Below, one piece after another: positions 1 through 4,726 of a stretch of 5,473 nucleotides of DNA; position 1 is the stretch's first letter, and each line of letters opens with the position of its first letter. The notes beneath the pieces were generated by a model, which worked only from the letters and a program-made list of their open reading frames with translations, was not told the origin of the DNA and searched no databases. Origin of the DNA: a bacterium (GTDB lineage: Bacteria > Patescibacteria > Paceibacteria > UBA9973 > SBAW01); the NCBI GenBank assembly GCA_021825025.1, contig JAKAIP010000052.1, positions 1-5,473 on the forward strand. The letters run 5' to 3'. The position numbers were made by a program, and so were the translations under genes.

Positions 1-905
1 AGCTCATCAAGCGTTCCCGCCACCACACGCTGGAGCAGATAATGCTCGAGTGAGCCGAGTGCGGCGCCGGAGCTTGGTCCGGCGGGAATGCCCTTTTCGT
101 TGAGAAAAGCGCTGGCTGCCCGTGCGGCGCGATGATCGATCGGGTCTCGATAGTCAGCAATATCCGGCTGATTCACTTCTTTGAGCCGGCGTTCGTCTCG
201 AGTACCTTCGATCTCTTGTCCCAGATACGGGAAGGTGGAAACGATTTGGAACGTTTTGTTTTGTTTCTTGAAGTACCGTCCCAACCCGAGTTGCGTTCCT
301 CTCGTGCCGGTAGCAGAAACCAAAAGGCTTATGTTTCCGTTGGTTCCTTCGTACAGGTGAGGCGCTACCAGCAGTTCGTAACTTTCAGGGTTGAGCGGAT
401 TGCCGTACTGATTGAGATAATTCAATCCATGCTTTTCAGCATAGAGACGAGCAAGTTCCATACAACCCGGAGAGTTCTCCAGACCGAGCGCTTTGACCGC
501 TTCTGACTCTTTGAGGATGGTTGCTCCTTGCCGCCGAATCGGAAGAAGTTTCCCTTCAGGGACCTTGTCTGACACGACAATGATCACCCGGAGGTTATAC
601 CGCTTTCCGTAGAACGCGACAGAAACTCCCCAGTTCCCCGAAGAAGAATCGATCACTCCGTCTCCTGGTTTGAGCTCGCCCCGCTCGATGAGTTTCTCGA
701 TCGTGTATCCCGCGGGAATACGCTTGATGTTTCCCGGGGGCGCCATGAATCCGAGCAAGGCGTAAATACGTATCTGCTTGCCATGGAGTGGCGACGAAAG
801 AAATATTTCAGCAGGCAGCTCAATGACTGGCAAGCTAAAATCATCGACGGGAAACTCAAACAGCGGGTCGGGCAATCGATTGTATGCCGGTTGTGTCCAG
901 TCCAT
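1..905 (-). CDS. PLP-dependent cysteine synthase-family enzyme (partial, C-terminus off the window)
   Basis: Fold-type II PLP enzyme of the cysteine synthase/cystathionine beta-synthase family, which performs beta-replacement or beta-elimination on serine-type substrates in the cytoplasm. I read 301 codons without a stop before the left edge. Visible landmarks are: PPGNIK with the presumed Schiff-base Lys61; SSSGNWG at 87-93, matching the substrate-binding S/T-SGN-x-G loop; a glycine-rich SATGTRGT at 197-204, matching the PLP-phosphate loop; and PSSGAA at 277-282, matching the conserved SSGAA near the C-terminus. The last motif normally lies a few dozen residues from the end, so little is missing. 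The usual Asp-Arg after the lysine is Arg-Ile here, and the N-terminus is about 20 residues longer than in CysK. Substrate is therefore uncertain: it may not be an O-acetylserine sulfhydrylase. The ATG at 905-903 is supported by AAAGGAG with a 7-nt spacer. The family call is firm; the exact reaction is not. Confidence 0.88.
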   Translation of the reverse strand, partial: MDWTQPAYNRLPDPLFEFPVDDFSLPVIELPAEIFLSSPLHGKQIRIYALLGFMAPPGNIKRIPAGYTIEKLIERGELKPGDGVIDSSSGNWGVSVAFYGKRYNLRVIIVVSDKVPEGKLLPIRRQGATILKESEAVKALGLENSPGCMELARLYAEKHGLNYLNQYGNPLNPESYELLVAPHLYEGTNGNISLLVSATGTRGTQLGLGRYFKKQNKTFQIVSTFPYLGQEIEGTRDERRLKEVNQPDIADYRDPIDHRAARAASAFLNEKGIPAGPSSGAALGSLEHYLLQRVVAGTLDE

Positions 906-910
906 ATATG

Positions 911-920
911 AGCTCCTTTC
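911..920 (-). promoter_or_regulatory. Shine-Dalgarno site fixing the cysteine synthase-family start
   Basis: GAAAGGAG lies 7 nt before the ATG at 905-903. It is a canonical ribosome binding site and decides the start. It also contrasts with several other genes in the window that lack such a site. Confidence 0.65.
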
Positions 921-955
921 TTGGAAGGTATAGCTAGTGTACTACTCTGCAGGGC

Positions 956-984
956 ACTCTAGAACAGAATGGAGTAGCGGTCAA
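956..984 (-). promoter_or_regulatory. sigma70-like promoter of the cysteine synthase-family gene
   Basis: On the minus strand a -35 box TTGACC (984-979, 5 of 6 to consensus) is followed after 17 nt by TAGAGT (961-956, 4 of 6). Transcription would start near 949 and give a leader of about 44 nt. The promoter begins 7 nt after the stop of the upstream secreted-protein gene, so the enzyme can be transcribed independently. Seen by eye only. Confidence 0.5.
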
Positions 985-991
985 AAGATGC

Positions 992-1627
992 TTAGAATAA
1001 GGTTTTTAGACGTCCAAAGAATCCATTCCAGAACGATGCTGGTCCGGGTAATTGTTGCTGCAGCTGTGTTGAGGAACCGGTATTATTTTCTGGTTGGTTT
1101 TGCGGAGGTGGCGGAAGCTGCTGTTGCGATTGTGTGGTGGAACTCTGCTTGCCGAAGAAAAGCCATTGCAAGAATCCTGGCATAGGAGGAAGCCATCCGT
1201 GATGATCAGGTGAGCTGCTGCCAACTGCGTCTGAGCTGCTGGCATGCATGAAGAATCCTGGCGGTGTGGTGGTACCGAAATGTGCTTCAATGCCTCGCTT
1301 TATGCCTCGCATCCACGGCATACCATACCTCCCTGGTGTGGAGCTGGCGTCTGTTGAAGAACCTTGGTTCAAGTACTGCGGTGGCGGGGGTGGCATTCTG
1401 TTCTCTCCTTGCTGAACACCTCCCGGTTGTCCGCCCATCATGTATTCACCTTGCTGGGTATTTTGCGGTTCGCCCATCATTGCCGGTCCGGGTCCTTGCT
1501 GCTGTTCATTGGGAGTATTGGGTTGCATATGAGGAGGTGGTGGTGTTCCCCACTCCTGTGCAAATGCAAATCCGACCGGCATAAGGGTAATACTGAGCGC
1601 GCTTAGTATATATAGTATTCGTTTCAT
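992..1627 (-). CDS. secreted proline/glutamine-rich low-complexity protein
   Basis: A 211-residue protein with a typical signal peptide: MKR, a hydrophobic stretch to about residue 20, and a likely signal peptidase I site after AFA at 23, before QEW. The mature part is low-complexity and rich in Pro, Gln, Ser, Thr, Gly and Met, with three oligoproline runs (TPPPP, MPPPPP, LPPPP). Two short aromatic segments, FLQWLFFG and FWNGFFGRL, lie towards the C-terminus, which ends in a basic/hydrophobic tail. I recognise no enzyme domain, cysteine pair or sorting motif. The protein is presumably exported and may be surface-associated; 'SSTDASSTP'-like stretches are common in exported proteins of Parcubacteria. 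The ATG at 1627 starts exactly at the signal peptide; an in-frame GTG at 1645 would add six residues. Neither start has a convincing Shine-Dalgarno sequence. No terminator is evident after the stop. Confidence 0.72.
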   Translation of the reverse strand: MKRILYILSALSITLMPVGFAFAQEWGTPPPPHMQPNTPNEQQQGPGPAMMGEPQNTQQGEYMMGGQPGGVQQGENRMPPPPPQYLNQGSSTDASSTPGRYGMPWMRGIKRGIEAHFGTTTPPGFFMHASSSDAVGSSSPDHHGWLPPMPGFLQWLFFGKQSSTTQSQQQLPPPPQNQPENNTGSSTQLQQQLPGPASFWNGFFGRLKTLF

Positions 1628-1711
1628 ATGTATATAGCGTAGCACAGGTAGGATATACCGTTAGGATCTAGCAGTATATTCTTGTGGAAGGAAAAAGCGT
1701 TTGAATTACAA

Positions 1712-1723
1712 GGCTATTTAGCC
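1712..1723. repeat. short perfect inverted repeat over the small-ORF stop
   Basis: GGCTA-TT-TAGCC is a 12-nt palindrome that includes the stop codon of the small ORF and lies about 85 nt upstream of the secreted-protein start. The two-base loop is too tight for a good RNA hairpin and no T-run follows, so a protein-binding site or chance is more likely than a terminator. Confidence 0.25.
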
Positions 1724-1843
1724 TACGTACATGACGCTGAATCGATCAATGACCTTTTTGCGCATTTTTATTACCTCCTGCAGCATCTTCTTACGACGGA
1801 GATTCTCGCCCAGCATGATTGATTCTTCTATATGGTGATACAT
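1718..1843 (-). CDS. small basic hypothetical protein, 41 aa, downstream of the LexA-like gene
   Basis: The ATG at 1843 begins 4 nt after the stop of the LexA-like gene and opens a 41-codon frame. The product is Lys/Arg-rich, probably helical (ENLRRKKMLQEVIKMRKKV) and ends YVG. It resembles nothing I can name. No Shine-Dalgarno sequence precedes the first ATG, so it would depend on translational coupling to the repressor. Inside the frame, a perfect AGGAGGT (1779-1773) stands 7 nt before an in-frame ATG at 1765. That alternative start would make only a 15-residue peptide beginning MRKKVIDRF. Position and spacing favour a genuine small gene co-transcribed with the repressor, but a chance ORF cannot be excluded. 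Confidence 0.4.
   Translation of the reverse strand: MYHHIEESIMLGENLRRKKMLQEVIKMRKKVIDRFSVMYVG
1773..1779 (-). promoter_or_regulatory. perfect Shine-Dalgarno sequence inside the small ORF
   Basis: AGGAGGT followed by the 7-nt spacer AATAAAA and ATG is the best ribosome binding site in the window, yet it opens a frame of only 15 codons. It may start a micropeptide, be a remnant of a lost gene, or be accidental. Confidence 0.35.
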
Positions 1844-1847
1844 ATAT

Positions 1848-2606
1848 TTATTTGAATCCAGGAATGGTACCGATTACCACACCCTGAATCGCTACGTTAT
1901 CTTTTAATACCATTGGTTTATGTTCCGTATTGCTCGAGCGAGGCATGAGAATGATGTGGTCTCCTCCGTACTGCAATTCCTTGATCGTTACTCCATCGGC
2001 AAGAGACGCAACTACTTTCTGTCCTACATCTGCATGGTTCTGTACTCGAACGAGCACAAAATCTCCTGAATGTATGCCGGCAAGATCCATTGAATCTCCA
2101 TCAGCGCGTACTAAGTAGTACTGATGACCCGGACGTGCTAAACGAGTATCGACATCGATGTAATCATCGACTACCGCTTCACTCATATTCGGCCCTCCGC
2201 ATGCTGCGAGGTTCGCAAAAAATGGTATTCGCACTTTTGTTGCTTGTATGACACCGGCATCACCTACTCGGTATCCCGCATATGGAGTAAACGTGTTTGG
2301 TACCTGTATTTCATTGAGTGCCTGTTCTACCCCTGCTACGTCCGGCATGGTGTAGTACGCTCGACGACCGCCACGAGTCGATGCTCCTTCTTTTTGTAAA
2401 ATGCCATATGCAACGAGCGTGCGAAGTCCTGGTATCCAGGAGACTCCTTTTTGCTTTGCGAGATCTAGCACCCAGGAACCTGCAAATCCGCCCTTGATCG
2501 TTTTTGCACTTTCGACGGCAGCGGCAATAATAGGTGCCCATTCTGGCTTATCCCGTAGGAGACGTATCGCTCCTATATACCCTTTATTTTCTGGAGTATT
2601 TTTCAT
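1848..2606 (-). CDS. LexA/UmuD-like self-cleaving repressor (winged helix plus S24 peptidase)
   Basis: A 252-residue protein with two parts. Residues about 10-90 look like a winged helix-turn-helix domain: helices, then GLRTLVAYGILQKEG and a basic Gly-rich wing RGGRRAYYTM. They lack the canonical LexA N-terminal wording. Residues about 125-250 are an S24 (LexA/UmuD) peptidase domain. It has a likely autocleavage site Cys136-Gly137 in LAACGGP, catalytic Ser172 in DGDSM, and general-base Lys209 in DGVTIKEL, ending in a GVVIGTI strand. Such proteins repress stress or mobile-element genes until RecA-stimulated self-cleavage inactivates them. All catalytic parts are present, so cleavage competence is likely; the regulon is unknown. 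The hinge of about 35 residues is long. The ATG at 2606 has no usable Shine-Dalgarno sequence (AGGG is only 1 nt away). Alternatives are a phage-type repressor or another S24 regulator. It is separated by 119 nt from the upstream gene and has its own promoter. Confidence 0.87.
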   Translation of the reverse strand: MKNTPENKGYIGAIRLLRDKPEWAPIIAAAVESAKTIKGGFAGSWVLDLAKQKGVSWIPGLRTLVAYGILQKEGASTRGGRRAYYTMPDVAGVEQALNEIQVPNTFTPYAGYRVGDAGVIQATKVRIPFFANLAACGGPNMSEAVVDDYIDVDTRLARPGHQYYLVRADGDSMDLAGIHSGDFVLVRVQNHADVGQKVVASLADGVTIKELQYGGDHIILMPRSSNTEHKPMVLKDNVAIQGVVIGTIPGFK

Positions 2607-2615
2607 ACCCTATAC

Positions 2616-2644
2616 ATCTTAAAGCAGCATAATGATGCTTACAA
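2616..2644 (-). promoter_or_regulatory. promoter of the LexA-like gene, near-leaderless
   Basis: On the minus strand, TTGTAA (2644-2639) and TAAGAT (2621-2616), each 4 of 6 to consensus, are separated by exactly 17 nt. Transcription would begin around 2609, only a few bases before the ATG at 2606. That fits the missing Shine-Dalgarno sequence and suggests a leaderless or nearly leaderless mRNA. This is inference from spacing. Confidence 0.45.
2626..2639. promoter_or_regulatory. candidate operator (palindrome between -35 and -10)
   Basis: AGCAT-CATT-ATGCT (minus strand) is a perfect 5-bp inverted repeat with a 4-nt centre, lying inside the promoter spacer. This is the classic place for an autorepression site of a LexA-like protein. 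It does not match the E. coli (CTGT-n8-ACAG) or the B. subtilis (CGAAC-n4-GTTCG) SOS box. Confidence 0.4.
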
Positions 2645-2669
2645 GTACCCTATTGCTAGAGGTGTGTAT

Positions 2670-2687
2670 AACTCCCGAAAGAGGGTT
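2670..2687. terminator. possible hairpin between the unnamed gene and the LexA-like gene
   Basis: An 18-nt imperfect hairpin (AACTCCC-GAAA-GAGGGTT on the plus strand) has one mismatch and a G-T pair. It lies downstream of the unnamed family gene and could act as a weak terminator or processing site. No T-run follows on the minus strand, so the call is weak. Confidence 0.22.
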
Positions 2688-2725
2688 TGTAATAGGTAAC
2701 CTGAAATAAATAGATTTTGGACAAT

Positions 2726-3235
2726 TTACAGTTTTCTACTGTCATACGCCCAATGTAGTACGGCTTGCCTCTGTTTCCGATGACAATTGAAATCACCAGT
2801 ACGACAATATTTTTTGATTTGAGCAATATGGCGATAAATCGCCATCCAGCGTTTTATCTGTCGATCATCATCAGATCCACGGCGCCCCATGTAATATCGG
2901 CAGTACCACTGAAACCAACCGCGCGGATCATCTTTATGAATCCAATTTTTCTTGCGCCAAACAGAAAGTGATTGACTAGCATTCACACCGAAGAAATTGA
3001 GCTTAGGATCATGGTCATAAGAACCTTGTTTCTGAAATTTAGCTTTCAAGAACCACTCCTTGGGAAACTCTTTAACGCAATCACGCATATACACACCACC
3101 AAACACACCGAGGGCAAGCATTTGTTTTGGTGTAAGTTCTGGTTTAAATCGAGGATCAAAATGTCTTCCGGGCAGCTCTACCAATTCATATTGGTAACCG
3201 TGTTGCATTTTATCGTTAACACAAATTTTCCTCAT
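2726..3235 (-). CDS. conserved uncharacterised protein, tspO-linked
   Basis: A 169-residue soluble, basic protein. I recognise its wording as that of a widely distributed conserved family but know no established name or function. Conserved-looking blocks are: HGYQYELVELPG near residues 12-23; LTPKQMLALGVFGGVYM at 34-50; EFPKEWF at 56-62; DPKLNFFGVNASQSLSVWR at 76-94; DDPRGWFQWYCRYYMGRR at 102-119; and RQRQAVLHWAYD at 155-166 (partly from memory of homologues). It is rich in Trp, Tyr, Arg and Lys and has five Cys (5, 53, 112, 144, 151), of which 144 and 151 form C-x6-C. There are no membrane segments or signal peptide. The ATG at 3235 lies 7 nt after the tspO stop, so the two are probably co-transcribed. 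Met10 is an alternative start. The aromatic and basic blocks could suggest nucleic-acid or cofactor binding, but this is a guess. Confidence 0.85.
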   Translation of the reverse strand: MRKICVNDKMQHGYQYELVELPGRHFDPRFKPELTPKQMLALGVFGGVYMRDCVKEFPKEWFLKAKFQKQGSYDHDPKLNFFGVNASQSLSVWRKKNWIHKDDPRGWFQWYCRYYMGRRGSDDDRQIKRWMAIYRHIAQIKKYCRTGDFNCHRKQRQAVLHWAYDSRKL

Positions 3236-3242
3236 ACTTTGC

Positions 3243-3644
3243 TTATACCTGAGAGTTCATCCTTGTCACACTAAATTGCAACACCGTTGCAAACGATACC
3301 CATATAACATATGGAATATTGATATACACTACCCACTGCTCTATTGGCCATATCGATATCATCGCCCATATAAGAGTGCCTAAAACAAAGATTATATCAA
3401 TGAAAGCTGCTTTAAAATTCCGCCATTTAAACTGGATGGTAGTAAATAGAAAATTGAATACGAGGTTGAGTATAAACGGTAACGCAACTTGCATTGGTAT
3501 ACGACCAATAATCCATAGATAACCGACATAACAAAACGATATAGCTATAAGAATATAGAGCACAGTCCATACGGGACCAAAAAGCCATGCTGGGGGAGCC
3601 CATGATGGTTTTCTGTATTCACGATATTGTTCGTATGTTTTCAT
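3243..3644 (-). CDS. tspO: TspO/MBR family membrane protein (tryptophan-rich sensory protein), short form
   Basis: A 133-residue protein of the TspO/MBR family, whose members are membrane proteins that bind porphyrins and related ligands and are linked to stress responses. Diagnostic segments are KPSWAPPAWLFGPVWTVLYILIA (residues 12-34, the start of the second helix in other TspOs), LNLVFNFLF at 59-67, and YVIWVSFATVLQFSVTRMN at 112-130 in the last helix. Four hydrophobic segments are visible, at about 22-45, 53-72, 78-97 and 104-127. Family members usually have five helices and about 150-160 residues; here the first helix is absent and is replaced by a short charged MKTYEQYREYR. The tryptophan usually found in the third helix is Phe. 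No in-frame upstream start restores the missing helix in the AT-rich region. No Shine-Dalgarno sequence precedes ATG 3644. The unnamed gene follows after 7 nt. Confidence 0.88.
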   Translation of the reverse strand: MKTYEQYREYRKPSWAPPAWLFGPVWTVLYILIAISFCYVGYLWIIGRIPMQVALPFILNLVFNFLFTTIQFKWRNFKAAFIDIIFVLGTLIWAMISIWPIEQWVVYINIPYVIWVSFATVLQFSVTRMNSQV

Positions 3645-3668
3645 AAAAATGAAAATATATTTTTGTAT

Positions 3669-3691
3669 AGATTAAATAATATTCTTAATCT
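3669..3691. repeat. AT-rich inverted repeat upstream of tspO
   Basis: AGATTAA and TTAATCT form a 7-bp perfect inverted repeat around a 9-nt centre, 25-47 nt upstream of the tspO start. It lies where a tspO promoter should be, although I could not place convincing -35 and -10 boxes. A regulator site is possible; AT-rich sequence also makes such repeats by chance. Confidence 0.28.
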
Positions 3692-3764
3692 TTCTGCGAG
3701 CATATCACAGTTAGTATGCAAAACTCCAAGCCCTATAAGGGTTTTCCAGCGTACGGTGTTCGGA

Positions 3765-3923
3765 CTCTCGAAATCGGATACCAAGCACGAGGACATTGAC
3801 CTGCGCACTTATGCGAAGTACATCCTCAAGGAGGGCACGAACGAAGAGAAGCGCGAACTGATGGGTTGCTTCAGGTCGAAGCTCAGATTCGCGAAGGGGG
3901 TGGTGACAATCGAATCCAACTAA
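3765..3923 (+). pseudogene. remnant of a serine recombinase C-terminus
   Basis: A frame ending at TAA 3921-3923 encodes about 52 residues whose wording fits the tail of large serine recombinases: DIDLRTYAKYILKEG, then EEKRELMGCFRSKL, then a final strand FAKGVVTIES. In that family the coiled-coil/C-terminal region ends in '...F..G..EEKR.IL..L.S.L.L....L.I'. The frame is open further upstream (to 3627), but that part is AT-rich, antisense to the tspO promoter and start, and unlike any protein. No catalytic serine domain, zinc ribbon or start codon with a ribosome binding site is present. I therefore read it as a decayed fragment left after loss of the rest of the gene. The match is from memory and moderate; an unrelated small ORF is the alternative. 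Confidence 0.5.
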
Positions 3924-3924
3924 A

Positions 3925-3947
3925 GTCTGACCAGACCGACGTATACT
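3925..3947 (+). promoter_or_regulatory. candidate -10 box with adjacent palindrome before the HEPN-like gene
   Basis: TATACT at 3942-3947 (5 of 6 to the -10 consensus) sits 7 nt before ATG 3955, which would give a leaderless transcript. No good -35 is found at 16-18 nt. Just upstream, GTCTG-AC-CAGAC (3925-3936) is a perfect 5-bp palindrome that could be an operator. If the true start is the internal ATG at 4021, the leader would be about 66 nt. Confidence 0.33.
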
Positions 3948-3954
3948 AAAATCA

Positions 3955-4551
3955 ATGGATACGCCGGGTGATGAACATCTTAAACGCGAGAAGTATGTAT
4001 TAGACGAAGAGGACGGCATCATGCCGATGTATGAAGCCTTTTATATTCAAGCGATCATCTATTCTGCGGGACGTGCACAAGACGCATTCGACCGTTTCGA
4101 TAAGTCGCTTGTAGGCCCAGGCGATGCGGCTAGCATCGTGGCAACAGCGCACGAGGCGTTTACACATGTTGCTGCACTCTCTAGATTCTTCTGGCCCGCT
4201 CGTGATAAGGCGCTGTATAAAGCGAGAGCTGCAAAACTTCGAGCCGCGTTCGACTTGGACGAGACATCCTCATTACATGATCGTGGATTGAGAAATGCTC
4301 TTGAGCATTTTGACGAACGGCTAGATGAATTCCTTCTCCAAGATTTGGCAGGGCACTTCTTCCCAGATCCAGTCGTTGGTTCGGTATCAATGATTGGCAG
4401 CCTTATTACTTTTATGTTCCGTCTGGTAGATCCTGCTGAAGATGTTTTTGTTTTACTCGGTGAAAAGCATTCTTTTGGAGCGCTTCGAAAGGTGGTAGCT
4501 GATGTGCTCAAAAGAGCTAAAAAAATGAATGAACAAGGAGGGCGCCTATAA
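3955..4551 (+). CDS. hypothetical protein with HEPN-like R-N-x3-H motif
   Basis: A 198-residue, mostly helical soluble protein. The key segment is RGLRNALEHFDERLDEFL (110-127), containing Arg113-Asn114-x3-His118. This is the Rx4H form, with a polar residue after Arg, that marks the active site of HEPN-fold RNases. Those enzymes include toxins, abortive-infection proteins and CRISPR-associated nucleases. An N-terminal helix bearing acidic and aromatic residues (MYEAFYIQAIIYSAGRAQDAFDRF, 25-48) and a second helix (AHEAFTHVAALSRFFWP, 65-81) precede it, as expected for a HEPN-like helical bundle. The C-terminal third (FFPDPVVGS to the end) is unassigned. ATG 3955 follows a possible -10 box. ATG 4021 (Met23), preceded by GAAGAGG with an 8-nt spacer, may be the true start, because the first 22 residues are merely hydrophilic. 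No antitoxin-like partner is next to it on the same strand. The gene is real; the HEPN assignment rests on the motif and helical pattern. Confidence 0.72.
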   Translation: MDTPGDEHLKREKYVLDEEDGIMPMYEAFYIQAIIYSAGRAQDAFDRFDKSLVGPGDAASIVATAHEAFTHVAALSRFFWPARDKALYKARAAKLRAAFDLDETSSLHDRGLRNALEHFDERLDEFLLQDLAGHFFPDPVVGSVSMIGSLITFMFRLVDPAEDVFVLLGEKHSFGALRKVVADVLKRAKKMNEQGGRL

Positions 4552-4726
4552 CAAAGGCTCTCGGGTCTGTCCGATAAAAAAGTCTGACTGCGAGGGCGAA
4601 GGGATCCTAACTACTCGGGTCGTACCTTCGCCATCTGGCTTATTTACTTGATACTTTATTTTGAGTGTTCGGTTCGAATCTCAGCGGGTTCAACACGGGT
4701 CCGAAAAATATGTTTGTGCCGTGCTT
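4552..4726. other. convergent intergenic region, no gene seen
   Basis: This stretch separates the plus-strand HEPN-like gene from the minus-strand ATPase. I see no ORF with a start and protein-like composition and no complete tRNA. A GGTTCGAATC at 4671-4680 resembles a tRNA T-loop, but the flanking bases do not pair. An inverted repeat at 4595-4632 and an 8-bp direct repeat CTCGGGTC (4560-4567 and 4614-4621) are the only structures. Confidence 0.5.
4595..4632. terminator. possible bidirectional terminator hairpin
   Basis: GGCGAAGG (4595-4602) and CCTTCGCC (4625-4632) form a perfect 8-bp inverted repeat around a 22-nt loop, between two converging genes. On the minus strand a run of six T (4581-4576) lies 13 nt beyond the stem, farther than in classical intrinsic terminators. 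On the plus strand only a loose T-rich stretch follows. Placement supports a terminator; structure does so only partly. Confidence 0.33.

Noticed and set aside
132..506. Plus-strand 124-codon ORF
   Set aside because: It lies wholly opposite the PLP enzyme, whose conserved motifs span the same bases, and its translation has no recognisable features.
987..994. GATGCTTA shared with the LexA-like promoter (2634-2641)
   Set aside because: It could be a half operator near the cysteine synthase-family promoter, but it is only 8 bp, lacks the second half-site and contains the stop codon of the upstream gene; chance is likely.
1264..1606. Two overlapping plus-strand ORFs opposite the secreted protein
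   Set aside because: They arise from the biased Pro/Gln/Ser codons of the minus-strand gene and have no ribosome binding site or protein-like pattern.
1628..1717. Promoter for the secreted-protein gene
   Set aside because: TATACT and TATA-rich stretches exist on the minus strand, but no -35 box fits at 15-19 nt, so no promoter was called.
3718..3798. Alternative plus-strand frame from an ATG at 3718 reading KPYKGFPAYGVRTLEIG
   Set aside because: It ends after 27 codons and overlaps the recombinase remnant in another frame. A frameshifted upstream part of the same gene is conceivable, but nothing confirms it.
4059..4511. Minus-strand ORFs of 150 and 69 codons opposite the HEPN-like gene
   Set aside because: Ser/Lys/Arg-rich shadow frames; the plus strand carries the coherent helical protein with conserved-looking motifs.
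3922..4588. 10-bp direct repeat AAAGTCTGAC at 3922-3931 and 4579-4588 flanking the HEPN-like gene
   Set aside because: It is tempting as an insertion target duplication or att pair. However, several 10-mers are expected to repeat by chance in 5.5 kb, the flanks share nothing further, and no transposase or terminal inverted repeats are present.
4671..4687. tRNA-like GGTTCGAATC motif
   Set aside because: The bases on both sides do not form a T-arm and no acceptor, D or anticodon arm can be drawn around it.
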